From contig CANMFL010000004.1 of assembly GCA_947497185.1 (NCBI GenBank), positions 372,001-436,000 of the forward strand: DNA of 64,000 nt. Direction: 5' to 3'. Below the pieces are notes generated by a model. The model was not told the DNA's origin. It did not search any database and saw only the letters and a program-made list of their open reading frames with translations. Both the position numbers and the translations under genes were made by a program. Positions 7,950-18,480 of the stretch are shown piece by piece. Position 1 is the first letter of the stretch; each line of letters begins with the position of its first letter. Source of the stretch: an uncultured Paracoccaceae bacterium (GTDB lineage Bacteria > Pseudomonadota > Alphaproteobacteria > Rhodobacterales > Rhodobacteraceae).

Positions 7950-8066
7950 TTGACTCAAGCGCCATAAATCCCTAAAGCAAGGATGCACCCCATTCGGGGA
8001 CCGCATTTTCCAGACCTATTTTTGAAAATCGCGCCGCCTTTTGGGTTGCGCGTGGATACCTTGCAT
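7950..8066 (+). promoter_or_regulatory. Structured leader of rho
   Basis: The 117 bases before the rho start contain three short inverted repeats in series: CCCC-ATTC-GGGG (7988-7999), ATTTTC ... GAAAAT (8005-8029) and CGCGC ... GCGCG (8030-8052). In E. coli rho is autoregulated by termination in its leader. A similar role here is inference from the structure and the length of the leader only. Confidence 0.35.
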
Positions 8067-9338
8067 ATGACCCACCGTTTGAACCTTGCCGATCTCAAAG
8101 CGCAAAGCCCAAAAGACCTGCTGTCGCTTGCCGAAGAGCTAGAGATCGAGAATGCGTCGACGATGCGCAAAGGCGACATGATGTTTGCCATTCTGCGCGA
8201 ACGTGCGGACGAAGAGTGGGTGATCGGCGGGGACGGGGTGCTTGAGGTACTTCAGGACGGTTTCGGCTTCCTACGGTCGCCTGAGGCGAACTATTTGCCC
8301 GGACCAGATGATATTTACGTGTCGCCAGACATGATCCGCAAACATTCCTTGCGGACAGGCGACACTGTCGAAGGCGTGATGAAAGAACCAAACGACAGCG
8401 AACGGTATTTTGCGCTGATCGCGGTTGAAGCGATTAACTTTGAAAGCCCTGAAAAGGCGAAGCACAAAGTTGCGTTTGAAAACCTGACACCGCTTTACCC
8501 GGACGAGCGGCTGAATATGGAAGTCACGTCCGAAAATAACTCAAAAGACCGGTCAGCGCGGATCATTGATCTTGTGGCACCTATCGGGAAAGGCCAGCGG
8601 TCCTTGATCGTCGCGCCACCGCGGACTGGTAAAACGGTTCTGCTGCAAAACATCGCCAATTCTATCGAGAAAAACCACCCAGAGGCCTATCTGATCGTGC
8701 TTCTGATTGACGAACGGCCAGAAGAAGTCACCGACATGCAGCGTTCGGTAAAAGGCGAAGTTGTGTCATCGACGTTCGACGAACCTGCGACACGTCACGT
8801 GGCTGTATCAGAAATGGTGATCGAAAAAGCGAAACGGCTCGTTGAGCATAAACGCGACGTTGTGATCCTGCTCGACTCGATCACACGCTTGGGTCGCGCC
8901 TTTAACACGACTGTCCCATCATCCGGTAAAGTTCTGACCGGTGGTGTTGACGCAAACGCATTGCAACGGCCAAAACGGTTCTTCGGTGCGGCGCGGAACA
9001 TCGAAGAAGGCGGTTCCTTGACGATTATCGCGACTGCGCTGATCGATACAGGCTCGCGGATGGACGAAGTCATCTTTGAAGAATTCAAGGGGACAGGTAA
9101 CTCTGAAATCGTGCTGGATCGTAAGATTGCTGATAAACGGGTCTTCCCGGCAATCGACATCACGAAGTCAGGCACACGGAAAGAAGAGCTGTTGGTGGAT
9201 AAAATCGACCTTCAGAAAACGTACGTGCTGCGGCGTATCTTGAACCCGATGGGGACCACGGATGCGATCGAATTCCTGATTGGAAAATTGAAGCAGACAA
9301 AGACAAACGAAGACTTCTTCGACTCGATGAACACATAA
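8067..9338 (+). CDS. rho: Transcription termination factor Rho
   Basis: Rho is the hexameric RNA helicase that terminates transcription at untranslated C-rich RNA. The 423-residue product matches the family: N-terminal Rho domain ([15 protein letters not shown]), cold-shock-like RNA-binding domain with the [22 protein letters not shown] block near residue 67, Walker A PRTGKT near residue 185, Walker [14 protein letters not shown], and the Q/R-loop region [21 protein letters not shown] start at 8067 ([10 protein letters not shown]) because the longer in-frame option at 7983 adds 28 residues unlike homologues. The gene is co-oriented with replication and precedes mnmE by 27 bases. Confidence 0.97.
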   Translation: MTHRLNLADLKAQSPKDLLSLAEELEIENASTMRKGDMMFAILRERADEEWVIGGDGVLEVLQDGFGFLRSPEANYLPGPDDIYVSPDMIRKHSLRTGDTVEGVMKEPNDSERYFALIAVEAINFESPEKAKHKVAFENLTPLYPDERLNMEVTSENNSKDRSARIIDLVAPIGKGQRSLIVAPPRTGKTVLLQNIANSIEKNHPEAYLIVLLIDERPEEVTDMQRSVKGEVVSSTFDEPATRHVAVSEMVIEKAKRLVEHKRDVVILLDSITRLGRAFNTTVPSSGKVLTGGVDANALQRPKRFFGAARNIEEGGSLTIIATALIDTGSRMDEVIFEEFKGTGNSEIVLDRKIADKRVFPAIDITKSGTRKEELLVDKIDLQKTYVLRRILNPMGTTDAIEFLIGKLKQTKTNEDFFDSMNT

Positions 9339-9365
9339 ATTACTATTCCTAAACAATGGGTTAGG

Positions 9366-10649
9366 ATGATGGACACGATTTTCGCCTTGGCAACAGCACA
9401 GGGACGAGCAGGCGTTGCAGTTGTTCGCCTGTCCGGTCCTAATGCTGTGCAAGCGGCGCAAGATTTCATGTCAGACGTGCCGCAAAGTCGCGGCGTGCGG
9501 CAGGTTTTGGATAATGACGGCGTGCTGCTGGACGAGGCATTTGTCCTACGATTCACGGCAGGGGCCAGCTTTACGGGCGAAGAAGTCGTCGAGCTACAAT
9601 TGCACGGAAGTCCGGCAGTTGTGGCGGCCGTCTTGCGCGTTCTTGGGGACCATCCGTTATTACGACCAGCCGAAGCGGGCGAATTTACGCGGAGGGCTTT
9701 GGAAAACGGGCGTCTTGATTTGGCTCAGGTTGAAGGGCTTGCTGACCTGATCGATGCGGAAACCGAAGGACAGAGAAAGCAAGCGTTGAGGGTTTTTTCT
9801 GGCGAGCTTGGCAACCGTGCGGAAGGTTGGCGGAAGAAGCTGATCAGAGCAACGGCACTTCTCGAAGCAACAATCGACTTTGCCGATGAAGAAGTGCCAT
9901 ATGATACGCGACCAGAAGTGTCCGAATTGATCGTAGATGTGCGAAAAAGCATGGTTCGCGAACACGACGGTGTTCGTATCGCGGAACGTGTGCGGGATGG
10001 TTTCGAGGTTGCTATCGTTGGCGCACCCAACGTCGGAAAATCAACGCTACTTAACCGTATCGCTGGGCGGGATGCGGCGATTACATCCGAAATCGCGGGA
10101 ACAACGCGGGACGTCATTGAGGTTCGCTTTGATCTTGATGGGATTCCAGTTACATTTTTGGACACCGCTGGATTGCGCGATAGCGACGATACCGTTGAAA
10201 TGATCGGCGTTGCGCGCGCAAAAGATCGGGCAGGGACCGCCGACCTACGCGTGTATTTGATGATGCCTGACGATGATGTCCAGTTGGATATTTTGGCAGG
10301 CGATATTGTTGTGCAGGCGAAGGGCGATCAGGTTGATTCATCTGACTTTGCCATTTCAGGTAAAACAGGGTTGGGTGTTGATCAGCTTTTGGAAATGATC
10401 AGTGTTGAACTACGGCAGCGCGTTGCGTTGGTCGGGATTGCGATGCGGGAACGTCATCGGATAGCTTTAAAACAGGGAATTGCCGGGCTAGATGTCGCTA
10501 TAGAAGCGCTCGCTGACCCGCTAGGAATGAGCGACTTAATTGCTGAAGACCTGAGGACTGCTATACGGGCTGTCGATTCTCTTGTAGGACGTGTAGATGT
10601 CGAGCATGTGCTGGACGAGATTTTCTTAAGTTTTTGCATCGGAAAATAA
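9366..10649 (+). CDS. mnmE: tRNA modification GTPase MnmE
   Basis: With MnmG, MnmE installs the 5-carboxymethylaminomethyl group on U34 of certain tRNAs. The 427-residue protein shows the N-terminal folate-binding domain ([21 protein letters not shown]), helical domain, G1 loop GAPNVGKST at residues 219-227, G2/G3 motifs (AGTTRDV, DTAGLRD) and the C-terminal FCIGK with its catalytic Cys. Oddly, the G4 motif expected as NKxD reads AKGD (residues 318-321), so the Asn normally contacting guanine is Ala; the loop around it also seems short. mnmG starts three bases after the stop, so the partner subunits are co-expressed. Confidence 0.95.
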   Translation: MMDTIFALATAQGRAGVAVVRLSGPNAVQAAQDFMSDVPQSRGVRQVLDNDGVLLDEAFVLRFTAGASFTGEEVVELQLHGSPAVVAAVLRVLGDHPLLRPAEAGEFTRRALENGRLDLAQVEGLADLIDAETEGQRKQALRVFSGELGNRAEGWRKKLIRATALLEATIDFADEEVPYDTRPEVSELIVDVRKSMVREHDGVRIAERVRDGFEVAIVGAPNVGKSTLLNRIAGRDAAITSEIAGTTRDVIEVRFDLDGIPVTFLDTAGLRDSDDTVEMIGVARAKDRAGTADLRVYLMMPDDDVQLDILAGDIVVQAKGDQVDSSDFAISGKTGLGVDQLLEMISVELRQRVALVGIAMRERHRIALKQGIAGLDVAIEALADPLGMSDLIAEDLRTAIRAVDSLVGRVDVEHVLDEIFLSFCIGK

Positions 10650-10652
10650 GGA

Positions 10653-12527
10653 GTGTTTCACGTGAAACATTACGACGTCATAGTGGTCGGTGGTGGTCAC
10701 GCTGGAACCGAAGCTGCGCACGCCGCTGCACGCATGGGTGTCACGACAGCATTAATCACGCTTCGATCCGACACAATTGGTGTGATGTCATGTAATCCAG
10801 CGATCGGAGGGCTTGGGAAAGGGCACTTGGTTCGCGAAATCGACGCGCTTGACGGCGTTATGGGCGTTGTCGCCGATCTTGCTGGCATTCAATTTCGACT
10901 ACTCAACCGGACCAAAGGCCCAGCTGTGCAAGGTCCCCGCGCTCAATCTGACCGCGAGATATACCAACGCGAGATGCAGCGGCTTACCACTGAGCAGCAA
11001 AATCTTGACGTTCTAGAAGGTGAAGTTGCTGACTTTGTCATGACAAATGGACGTGTCTGCGGTGTAAAACTCGCTGACGGAAGTGAAATCGATTCTAAGT
11101 CGGTCATTCTGACGACAGGGACTTTTCTACGCGGTGTCATTCACATAGGTGATGTTTCAAAACCTGGTGGACGCATGGGCGAAAATCCGTCAATTAGGCT
11201 GGCCGAGCGCATCGATTCATTCGAATTGCCGCTCGGTCGCCTAAAAACAGGAACACCGCCACGTCTGGACGGGCGCACTATCGCTTGGAATAAGCTTGAC
11301 ATGCAGGCCGGTGACGACAATCCGACCATGTTCTCGTTCCTGTCTGACAAGCTTACCGCCAAACAGATTTCCTGCGGCATAACGCACACCAACGAAAACA
11401 CACATGATATCATCCGCGAGAACCTTCAGCGCTCTGCAATGTACGGCGGCCACATCGACGGGATAGGGCCGCGCTATTGTCCGTCGATCGAGGATAAAAT
11501 CGTGCGTTTCGCCGACAAAACCTCACATCAAATCTTTCTCGAACCAGAAGGCGTTAATGACCACACCGTTTATCCCAACGGAATATCGACGTCGCTTCCG
11601 GTCGATGTGCAAAAGGATTACGTGCGGTCTATTGTTGGATTGGAAAGCACTGAAATTTTGCAGCCTGGCTATGCGATTGAATATGACTACATCGACCCGC
11701 GTGCCTTAAGTCTTTCGTTAGAGCTAAAAGATGTTCCCGGGCTATATCTAGCGGGTCAAATCAACGGAACCACAGGATATGAGGAAGCAGCGGCACAGGG
11801 TATGGTCGCTGGTCTGAATGCAGCACGATCGGTGTACGCCCAAGAGCCACTCCACTTTAGCCGCCGCACGTCTTACATCGGGGTAATGATCGACGATCTA
11901 ACAACACGGGGCGTCACCGAACCTTACCGCATGTTCACGTCACGCGCTGAATTCCGCCTGTCACTACGCGCGGATAACGCAGATCAACGATTAACAGAAT
12001 TCGGGCATGACCTCGGATGCGTGTCAGAGACCAGATGGGAAAAATTCGCGACCAAGATGGACGTGATTTCAACGACGAGAACTGCGCTTGAAAATATCTC
12101 GCTCTCTGCGAGAGATATTGCGCGGCAGGGTGTCAAGCTCAACGCAGACGGTCCGCGCCGATCTGCCCTTGATGCGCTCGCCTTGATCGACTTCGATTTT
12201 GAAAATGTGTTCGAGCTAACAGATGAACCTTTGTCCGTAGACCCGCTCATCCAAAAACAGATCAAATGCGACGCGCTATACGCAAACTACATCGCGCGGC
12301 AAGACAAAGACATCGCAGCGATGGAACGGGATGAACAGCAGTTAATTCCTATGAATTTGGACTACAGCGCGATTAGCGGACTTTCGAACGAAATGGTCCT
12401 GAAATTGACAAACGCTCGTCCTGAAACCATCGCAAAAGCGGGCCGCATTGATGGCGTAACGCCTGCAGCGTTGATGTTGGTCCTCAGTCAGTTACGTAAG
12501 TCCAACACTAGAAAAACGGGTAGCTGA
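10653..12527 (+). CDS. mnmG: tRNA uridine 5-carboxymethylaminomethyl modification enzyme MnmG
   Basis: FAD-dependent partner of MnmE in wobble-uridine modification. The 624-residue product begins at a GTG codon and has the FAD-binding loop [12 protein letters not shown] at residues 11-22, the GIDA signatures [11 protein letters not shown] near residue 270 and YNxxxAxxG-like [16 protein letters not shown] near residue 370, and a normal C-terminal helical domain. The first six codons (M-F-H-V-K-H) are the reading of a perfect parS palindrome, so the N-terminus is constrained by chromosome segregation as well as by enzyme function. The gene lies between mnmE (3 bases upstream) and rsmG (3 bases downstream). 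Confidence 0.97.
   Translation: MFHVKHYDVIVVGGGHAGTEAAHAAARMGVTTALITLRSDTIGVMSCNPAIGGLGKGHLVREIDALDGVMGVVADLAGIQFRLLNRTKGPAVQGPRAQSDREIYQREMQRLTTEQQNLDVLEGEVADFVMTNGRVCGVKLADGSEIDSKSVILTTGTFLRGVIHIGDVSKPGGRMGENPSIRLAERIDSFELPLGRLKTGTPPRLDGRTIAWNKLDMQAGDDNPTMFSFLSDKLTAKQISCGITHTNENTHDIIRENLQRSAMYGGHIDGIGPRYCPSIEDKIVRFADKTSHQIFLEPEGVNDHTVYPNGISTSLPVDVQKDYVRSIVGLESTEILQPGYAIEYDYIDPRALSLSLELKDVPGLYLAGQINGTTGYEEAAAQGMVAGLNAARSVYAQEPLHFSRRTSYIGVMIDDLTTRGVTEPYRMFTSRAEFRLSLRADNADQRLTEFGHDLGCVSETRWEKFATKMDVISTTRTALENISLSARDIARQGVKLNADGPRRSALDALALIDFDFENVFELTDEPLSVDPLIQKQIKCDALYANYIARQDKDIAAMERDEQQLIPMNLDYSAISGLSNEMVLKLTNARPETIAKAGRIDGVTPAALMLVLSQLRKSNTRKTGS
10654..10669. promoter_or_regulatory. parS centromere site 1 (perfect palindrome)
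   Basis: The 16-mer TGTTTCACGTGAAACA is the perfect bacterial parS palindrome bound by ParB. It overlaps the GTG start and first codons of mnmG, 2.5 kb upstream of parA and about 3.2 kb from the probable origin. The ParB gene itself is in the window, so site and binding protein are both present. Confidence 0.96.
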
Positions 12528-12530
12528 ATA

Positions 12531-13139
12531 ATGGATAATATCGGCGTCAGTGTTTCACGTGAAACAATAGAGCGGCTGGAAGCTTTCGCAGAGTTAACGC
12601 GCAAGTGGACAATTAAAATCAATTTGATTTCCAAGTCCACGATCCCTGATGTTTGGAACCGTCATATCATCGACTCCGCACAAGTTTTTCAATACGCGAA
12701 CCAACCCAAAAACTGGGTCGATATCGGTAGCGGCGGTGGCTTTCCCGGTATCGTGCTCGCAATCATGGCGAAAGAGCTGTCACCAGAAACAAAGTTCACG
12801 TTTATCGAAAGCGACGCTCGTAAGTGCACGTTCCTGCGTACAGCTATCCGCGAACAAGAATTGAACGCCTATGTTATTACACAACGTATAGAAAATACGG
12901 AGCCCCAAGGCGCAGATGTGGTAAGCGCACGTGCGCTGGGTAGTATTCCTGATCTCCTTCCGCATCTCGAACGCCACCTCATCCCAACCGGCACAGCCCT
13001 GTTAATGAAGGGTCGGACCTATGCCGCTGAACTAGACGCAGTTGGCGACGATTGGGACTTTGATTTAGCCGAATACCCCAGTATCACAGATCCAGACTCG
13101 CGTATTCTCTCACTGAAAAGGATCACCCGTGCCGCATAA
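12531..13139 (+). CDS. rsmG: 16S rRNA (guanine-527-N7)-methyltransferase RsmG
   Basis: RsmG methylates N7 of G527 in 16S rRNA using S-adenosylmethionine. The 202-residue product has the SAM-binding loop DIGSGGGFPGIVLAI around residues 64-78 and the acidic FIESDARKCTFLR segment that follows in the GidB family, plus VVSARALGSI. The N-terminal VSRETIERL overlaps a second parS site. The stop overlaps the GTG start of parA by 11 bases. The mnmE-mnmG-rsmG-parA-parB order is a widely conserved origin-proximal cluster. Confidence 0.95.
   Translation: MDNIGVSVSRETIERLEAFAELTRKWTIKINLISKSTIPDVWNRHIIDSAQVFQYANQPKNWVDIGSGGGFPGIVLAIMAKELSPETKFTFIESDARKCTFLRTAIREQELNAYVITQRIENTEPQGADVVSARALGSIPDLLPHLERHLIPTGTALLMKGRTYAAELDAVGDDWDFDLAEYPSITDPDSRILSLKRITRAA
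12551..12566. promoter_or_regulatory. parS centromere site 2 (perfect palindrome)
   Basis: A second perfect TGTTTCACGTGAAACA, identical to the site at the mnmG start, here inside codons 7-12 of rsmG and encoding V-S-R-E-T. It lies 1.9 kb from site 1 and 0.6 kb before parA. Two full-consensus copies in one operon argue that this is the main ParB loading region. Confidence 0.96.
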
Positions 13140-13944
13140 TCGCCGCAGTACTGGACCCAAAATTATCGCCGTCGCCAACCAAAAGGGCGGCGTCGGCAAA
13201 ACAACGACGACGATTAACCTAGGTGCCGCGCTCGCCGAGGCAGGTCGTCACGTATTGTTGGTCGACCTTGATCCGCAGGGGAACGCGTCAACGGGTCTTG
13301 GCGTCGAGCAAGAAGATCGCGATGTCACGACTTACGATCTTTTGGCGGGCGAGGCGACGTTGGAAGACGCCATTCAGGCTACGAATGTCGCAAATCTCGC
13401 GATTATTCCCGCGACAACCGACCTGAGCTCTGCCGATATCGAACTGATTTCCAACGAAAAACGTAGCTACCTGCTTTACGATGCTTTGCGCCAAATCGAC
13501 ATTGACCGTTACGGCTTCGACTACGTTTTGATTGATTGCCCACCATCTCTGAACATCCTGACAGTGAACGCAATGGTCGCTGCTGACTCCGTCGTCGTCC
13601 CGCTGCAAAGCGAATTTTTCGCGCTCGAAGGTCTGTCCCAACTCATGCTGACCATCCGCGATGTACGCCAAACTGCGAACCCGAAGTTGCGGATCGAAGG
13701 CGTGGCGTTAACGATGTACGACAGCCGGAACAATCTGTCTCAACAGGTCGAAATGGACGCGCGTGATAACCTTGGTGATCTGGTTTTCAAAACCGTGATT
13801 CCGCGAAATGTACGTCTTAGCGAGGCGCCATCTTTTGCGCTGTCCGTCCTGCAATATGACCCCCAATCTAAGGGCAGTCAGGCGTATCGCGCGCTGGCGA
13901 ATGAAATTATCGGGCGCGAAGTGTCCACAAAACAAAAGGTTTAA
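13129..13944 (+). CDS. parA: Chromosome partitioning ATPase ParA
   Basis: ParA is the deviant-Walker ATPase that moves ParB-parS complexes and so segregates origins. The 271-residue product has the deviant Walker A KGGVGKTT at residues 19-26, the LVDLDPQGNAS Walker A-prime segment, and IDCPPSLNILTVNA as Walker B, all as in chromosomal ParA/Soj. The start is GTG at 13129, inside the rsmG coding region (11-base overlap); the first real homology begins at KIIAVANQ. parB follows three bases after the stop. Confidence 0.96.
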   Translation: MPHNRRSTGPKIIAVANQKGGVGKTTTTINLGAALAEAGRHVLLVDLDPQGNASTGLGVEQEDRDVTTYDLLAGEATLEDAIQATNVANLAIIPATTDLSSADIELISNEKRSYLLYDALRQIDIDRYGFDYVLIDCPPSLNILTVNAMVAADSVVVPLQSEFFALEGLSQLMLTIRDVRQTANPKLRIEGVALTMYDSRNNLSQQVEMDARDNLGDLVFKTVIPRNVRLSEAPSFALSVLQYDPQSKGSQAYRALANEIIGREVSTKQKV

Positions 13945-13947
13945 CCC

Positions 13948-14832
13948 ATGTCTGAAAAACGCAATAAAAACCGTGGTCTCGGACGTGGCCTTTCTGCTTT
14001 GATGGCCGATGTTGGCCCCGAACAATCGACTGCGCCGCGCCGCGCTGAAACGCACATTCCGGTAGAGCGGGTGCACCCAAATCCAGACCAGCCGCGTCGT
14101 GCTTTTAACGAAGATGCGTTGGCTGAGCTGGCCGCGTCGATCAAAGAAAAAGGCATCATTCAGCCGTTGATCGTGCGTCCTTTGGCGAACAAACCGGATA
14201 ACTTCGAAATCGTCGCAGGTGAACGTCGCTGGCGTGCCGCGCAGATAGCACAGCTGCACGAAGTTCCCGTCATCGTGCGCAGCTTTGACGACACCGAAGT
14301 CCTTGAAATCGCGATCATCGAGAACATCCAACGTGCCGATTTGAACCCAGTGGACGAGGCCGCAGGTTATCGACAGCTGATGGATAAATTCGGACACACT
14401 CAAGAACAGATGTCGCAGGCATTGGGCAAAAGCCGCAGCCATATCGCAAACCTTTTGCGTTTGCTGAATTTGCCTGATGACGTGCAGCGTATGCTGACCG
14501 ATGGTCAGATTTCCGCGGGCCATGCACGCGCTTTGGTTGGTCATCCGTTCGCCAGTGTTTTGGCGCGTCAGATTGTTGAAGGTGGGTTGTCTGTTCGGGA
14601 CGCAGAACGTCTCGCGAAACAAGACACAAACAAGGCCGCCTCGACACCAAAAGCCAAAAAACCGTCCGGCTCAAAAGACGCTGATACAGTTCAGATCGAG
14701 GCCGAATTGGCCGCAACTTTGGGCATGAAAGTCAGCATTGATCATTCAAATGACGGTGAGGGCGGCAAGATGGTTTTGAACTACCGTAACCTTGATCAAC
14801 TTGACGATTTGCTCCGGGCGTTAGGCGGCTAA
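13948..14832 (+). CDS. parB: Chromosome partitioning protein ParB
   Basis: ParB is the CTP-dependent clamp that loads at parS and spreads along the origin region. The 294-residue product has the basic N-terminus RNKNRGLGRGLSALM (the ParA-contacting region), the ParB/Srx CTPase domain with VHPNPDQPRR and the GERRWRAAQ motif (about residue 91), the helix-turn-helix block with QMSQALGKSRSHIANLLRLL, and a C-terminal dimerisation segment ending LLRALGG. Its stop overlaps that of the convergent hemW gene by four bases, leaving no room for a terminator. Confidence 0.96.
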   Translation: MSEKRNKNRGLGRGLSALMADVGPEQSTAPRRAETHIPVERVHPNPDQPRRAFNEDALAELAASIKEKGIIQPLIVRPLANKPDNFEIVAGERRWRAAQIAQLHEVPVIVRSFDDTEVLEIAIIENIQRADLNPVDEAAGYRQLMDKFGHTQEQMSQALGKSRSHIANLLRLLNLPDDVQRMLTDGQISAGHARALVGHPFASVLARQIVEGGLSVRDAERLAKQDTNKAASTPKAKKPSGSKDADTVQIEAELAATLGMKVSIDHSNDGEGGKMVLNYRNLDQLDDLLRALGG

Positions 14833-15986
14833 TCTCGCAATAGTTCGTTCAGAACCGCATTCAGCAATGGACGGCCTTTATGCGTTACGCGCAGATGGTC
14901 GTCGCTGATTTCGACCATGCCAATGTCGACCAAGCCACCGATGTTCTGATCATAAGCACCGCCCGATAACGCCTGAAGACGCGACAGCGCGACACCTTCC
15001 GTAACACGCAATCCCATCAACAAAAATTCGCTCGTTTGGTCTGACAAGGTAAGTGCGGTGCGCTCTAATTCGCCAGTACCTGCGGTACGCACAGCTTTAA
15101 GCCAATCAAACGGGCCTAACGGCGCTTCCGTTGCGAACCGTTGTCCATCAATTGTAACGCGACCATGCGCACCGGGGCCAATCCCAACGTAGTCGCCATA
15201 GTGCCAATAAAGCTGATTGTGACGGCTTTCTTGGCCGGGTTTTGCGTGATTAGACACCTCATACGTCTGATAGCCTGCATCAGTCGTGATCCGCTGCGTG
15301 ACCTCGTACATCTCAGTCGCACGGTCCTCATCAGGCAAACCGCGCAACTTTCCCGCTGCGTAGCGATCTCCGAAAGCAGTGCCGTCTTCAATCGTCAATT
15401 GATATAAAGAAACATGGTCTATCGCCAGCGTTAGAGCCTGTTTTAGCTCTGCCTCCCATGCCGTGACAGTCTGATCCTGACGCGCATAAATCAGGTCAAA
15501 ACTCACGCGATCAAAGACACTTCGCGCGACATGAAACGCGGCCATGGCCTCTGACGCGGAATGTAGCCGTCCCAACGCTTTTAAATCCAGATCATTCAGC
15601 GCCTGAACACCCATCGAGACCCTGTTTACGCCCGCATCGCGATAGCCCTGAAACCTGCCCGCTTCGACAGACGTTGGGTTCGCTTCTAGCGTAATCTCAA
15701 TATCGTTCGCAGCAGGCCACGCAGCACGGACCTCACGCAGGATCGCATCAACCAGATCTGGGTCCATCATGCTCGGCGTGCCGCCACCAAAAAACACCGA
15801 CCGCAAAATACGGTGCGGTGTTTCAGCGGCAGCGCGACGAATTTCGCTTATGTACGCGTCACGCCAAACGGCCTGATCAATCTCTCGCACGACGTGAGAG
15901 TTAAAGTCGCAGTACGGGCACTTCGCCTGACAAAACGGCCAGTGAATATAAAGCCCGAAACCGCCATGTTCCCAATCTTCAGTCAA
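14829..15986 (-). CDS. hemW: Radical SAM haem chaperone HemW (HemN-like)
   Basis: A radical SAM protein of the HemN family. The CX3CX2C cluster motif reads CQAKCPYC near residue 19, preceded by LYIHWPF and followed by [12 protein letters not shown] (near residue 67), SMGVQ and the [20 protein letters not shown] block are typical of HemW rather than of oxygen-independent coproporphyrinogen oxidase; HemW is now seen as a haem-delivery protein. The length of 385 residues is normal for HemW (HemN is longer). It overlaps rdgB upstream by eight bases in an rph-rdgB-hemW operon. Confidence 0.92.
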   Translation of the reverse strand: MTEDWEHGGFGLYIHWPFCQAKCPYCDFNSHVVREIDQAVWRDAYISEIRRAAAETPHRILRSVFFGGGTPSMMDPDLVDAILREVRAAWPAANDIEITLEANPTSVEAGRFQGYRDAGVNRVSMGVQALNDLDLKALGRLHSASEAMAAFHVARSVFDRVSFDLIYARQDQTVTAWEAELKQALTLAIDHVSLYQLTIEDGTAFGDRYAAGKLRGLPDEDRATEMYEVTQRITTDAGYQTYEVSNHAKPGQESRHNQLYWHYGDYVGIGPGAHGRVTIDGQRFATEAPLGPFDWLKAVRTAGTGELERTALTLSDQTSEFLLMGLRVTEGVALSRLQALSGGAYDQNIGGLVDIGMVEISDDHLRVTHKGRPLLNAVLNELLRD

Positions 15987-16578
15987 AACAACCAGACACT
16001 AACTTGGCGAAGGCATCAGCGCGGTGGCTGATCTTGTTTTTCTCGACAGGGTCCATTTCGCCAAATGTGATGTCATATCCGTTCGGCTGAAACACCGGAT
16101 CATAGCCATGCCCGCCAGCGCCGCGCATCGGCCAAACTAACGTGCCGGGCATGATGCCGGCGAACACTTCGTCGTGCCCATCGGGCCACGCCAAAACCAA
16201 TGTGCAATTGAACTGCGCAGCGCGATCCGCATCCGCAGGTAAGGCATCTTCAACCTTCTGCATCGCCATCGCAAAGTCACGACCATTTGGCGTTTCCGCC
16301 CAATCCGCCGTGTAAATGCCAGGCGCGCCATCCAACGCATCGACCGACAAACCGCTGTCATCCGCCAATGCTGGCAGACCAGTTGCCTTGGCCGCAGCAT
16401 GTGCTTTGATCCGTGCGTTGTCGATGAACGTCAAACCGTCCTCAACAGGTTCGGGCAGTCCATGATCGTCATTCGATGTGATTTTCACACCAAACGGCGC
16501 AAGCAACGCGCTGATTTCTTCCAGTTTGCCCTTGTTATGGGTCGCGACAACCAGTTGATCACCCGTAAACTTGCGCAT
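15979..16578 (-). CDS. rdgB: Non-canonical purine NTP pyrophosphatase (RdgB/HAM1 family)
   Basis: Hydrolyses ITP, dITP and XTP to monophosphates, keeping deaminated purines out of nucleic acids. The 199-residue product has the family hallmarks: [13 protein letters not shown] at the N-terminus, [24 protein letters not shown] around residues 70-95, and [11 protein letters not shown] followed by the [10 protein letters not shown] block at the C-terminal end. It shares one base with the rph stop and overlaps hemW by eight bases. Confidence 0.95.
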   Translation of the reverse strand: MRKFTGDQLVVATHNKGKLEEISALLAPFGVKITSNDDHGLPEPVEDGLTFIDNARIKAHAAAKATGLPALADDSGLSVDALDGAPGIYTADWAETPNGRDFAMAMQKVEDALPADADRAAQFNCTLVLAWPDGHDEVFAGIMPGTLVWPMRGAGGHGYDPVFQPNGYDITFGEMDPVEKNKISHRADAFAKLVSGCFD

Positions 16579-17285
16579 CAGGATACCGCCGCCAGCTGAA
16601 CTGCCCTCAATTCAGACACGCCTTTTTCTGCCAAATCAAGCAAGCCATTCATTTGTGAACGGCTAAACGTCGAACCCTCTGCAGACATCTGAACTTCGAT
16701 CAACTTGTCGCCCGTCATGATAAAGTTGCCGTCGACGCCAGCATCAGAATCCTCTGGGTAGTCCAGATCAAGAACCTCTTGGCCTGCGTAAATACCGCAC
16801 GAAATCGCTGCAACAGGCTCTACCAAAGGGTCTGATGTGATCATACCCGCTTTCATCAACTTGTTCACGGCCAGCTTCAGCGCGACCCAACCGCCAGTGA
16901 TCGCCGCACAACGCGTTCCGCCGTCAGCCTGAATAACATCACAATCGATCTGAATTTGACGTTCACCCAACGCCACACGATCAACACCAGCCCGTAGCGA
17001 GCGTCCGATCAAGCGTTGAATTTCCTGCGTACGCCCGGATTGGCCGTTCTTCGCTTCGCGCCGCATCCGTGTATGTGTCGCACGTGGCAGCATTCCATAT
17101 TCTGCAGTCACCCAACCAAGGCCGGAATTGCGCATAAACGGCGGCACTTTTTCATCAACAGTGGCAGTACACAGCACATGCGTGTTGCCCATTTTGATCA
17201 GACACGATCCTTCGGCGTGGATCGTCACGTTGGTTTCAATCGAAACGTCACGCATTTCATTTGTCTGACGGCCTGATGGACGCAT
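16578..17285 (-). CDS. rph: Ribonuclease PH
   Basis: Phosphorolytic 3'-5' exoribonuclease that trims tRNA 3' ends. From the ATG at 17285 ([14 protein letters not shown]) the product is 235 residues, the family length; a longer frame to 17426 would add 47 unrelated residues and overlap hrcA. Typical blocks are [33 protein letters not shown], and [10 protein letters not shown] with [16 protein letters not shown]. The C-terminal half holds [17 protein letters not shown]. It is the first gene of rph-rdgB-hemW and is divergent from hrcA. Confidence 0.95.
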   Translation of the reverse strand: MRPSGRQTNEMRDVSIETNVTIHAEGSCLIKMGNTHVLCTATVDEKVPPFMRNSGLGWVTAEYGMLPRATHTRMRREAKNGQSGRTQEIQRLIGRSLRAGVDRVALGERQIQIDCDVIQADGGTRCAAITGGWVALKLAVNKLMKAGMITSDPLVEPVAAISCGIYAGQEVLDLDYPEDSDAGVDGNFIMTGDKLIEVQMSAEGSTFSRSQMNGLLDLAEKGVSELRAVQLAAVS

Positions 17286-17350
17286 GGGGTAACTCCTGTC
17301 ATTAGTTTCACTCCTGCGATACGCCGCCCACATAGAAATTCCAAGCCTGA

Positions 17351-17379
17351 TTGACGCCAATGCGATCTCGGTCTTAACT
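17351..17379 (+). promoter_or_regulatory. Candidate hrcA promoter
   Basis: In the 120-base gap between rph and hrcA, TTGACG (17351-17356) and TTAACT (17374-17379) are spaced by 17 bases and lie 26 bases before the hrcA start. They resemble vegetative -35 and -10 boxes. I see no CIRCE inverted repeat here. Confidence 0.4.
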
Positions 17380-17405
17380 GCACTACCTCCAATAAAAGAA
17401 GTCCG

Positions 17406-18470
17406 ATGTCCGATAAAACGCCTCAAATCGACGATATGTCCAAACGGTCTCGCGAAGTGTTCCAGCGCGTGGTCGAAGGCTATCTTGAGACCGGTGCGCC
17501 GGTTGGATCGCGGACCCTGACACGCACCTTGTCGGAAAGCGTATCAGCCGCGACTGTGCGTAACGTGATGCAAGATCTCGAATATCTCGGTCTGGTTGGA
17601 TCGCCACATGTCAGCGCAGGACGGGTGCCGACCCAACTGGGCCTGCGCATGTTCGTTGATGGTATTCTCGAAATGGGCGACCTCGGTGCCGAGGATCGTC
17701 ACAAAATCGACCAGACCATGGGAGAGAAAGACACCGACGTCACCGCGCTTCTTGACCGTGTTGGCTCTGCTTTGTCGGGGGTGACGCATGGTGCGAGCCT
17801 AGTTTTGACACCAAAACACGAAGCCCCGATCAAACATATCGACTTTGTGTCCTTGTCGCGGGAACGTGCGCTCGTGGTTCTGGTCTTTGCGGATGGTCAC
17901 GTCGAAAACCGCCTGTTCACACCGCCACCGGGTCAAACACCATCTTCGATGCGCGAAGCGGCGAATTTCCTGAATGCCATCGCCGAAGGGCACACGCTGT
18001 CCGAACTCGACGGCATCATCACCCGCGAAATCGCAGCGCGGCGGCAGGAAATCGACGCGCTTGCGGCTGAACTGGTCGAAAGCGGGGCCGCGATCTGGGA
18101 AAACAAAGGCGAATCGACTGAACGTCTGATCGTGCGGGGCAGGGGCAATCTACTGACCGATAACGAATCCGAGGCTGATCTGGACCGTATCCGCACCCTA
18201 TTTGACGACCTCGAAGCCAAGCGGGATATCGCGCAATTCCTCGAACTTGCGGACGATGCCGACGGGGTGCGCATTTTTATTGGCTCAGAGAACAAATTGT
18301 TTTCACTTTCGGGTTCCTCTTTGGTGGTTTCTCCCTATATGAACGCCGATCAGAAGATCATTGGCGCGGTTGGCGTCATTGGGCCGACTCGTCTCAACTA
18401 TGGGCGGATTGTGCCCATAGTGAATTACACGGCACAGCTGGTTGGCAAGATGATTGCAGACCGGTCTTAG
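17406..18470 (+). CDS. hrcA: Heat-inducible transcription repressor HrcA
   Basis: HrcA binds CIRCE operators and represses groESL-type heat-shock genes. The 354-residue product has the N-terminal winged helix with [21 protein letters not shown] and the family motif [18 protein letters not shown] near residues 46-60, then the long effector domain ([14 protein letters not shown] segments) and the C-terminal block [21 protein letters not shown]. grpE follows 10 bases later, so regulator and co-chaperone are co-transcribed, as in many alphaproteobacteria. Confidence 0.94.
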   Translation: MSDKTPQIDDMSKRSREVFQRVVEGYLETGAPVGSRTLTRTLSESVSAATVRNVMQDLEYLGLVGSPHVSAGRVPTQLGLRMFVDGILEMGDLGAEDRHKIDQTMGEKDTDVTALLDRVGSALSGVTHGASLVLTPKHEAPIKHIDFVSLSRERALVVLVFADGHVENRLFTPPPGQTPSSMREAANFLNAIAEGHTLSELDGIITREIAARRQEIDALAAELVESGAAIWENKGESTERLIVRGRGNLLTDNESEADLDRIRTLFDDLEAKRDIAQFLELADDADGVRIFIGSENKLFSLSGSSLVVSPYMNADQKIIGAVGVIGPTRLNYGRIVPIVNYTAQLVGKMIADRS

Positions 18471-18480
18471 AGGTAGAAAA

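Noticed and set aside
17286..17405. CIRCE operator upstream of hrcA
   Set aside because: The TTAGCACTC-N9-GAGTGCTAA inverted repeat is not present in this gap. HrcA targets are likely elsewhere, such as groESL.
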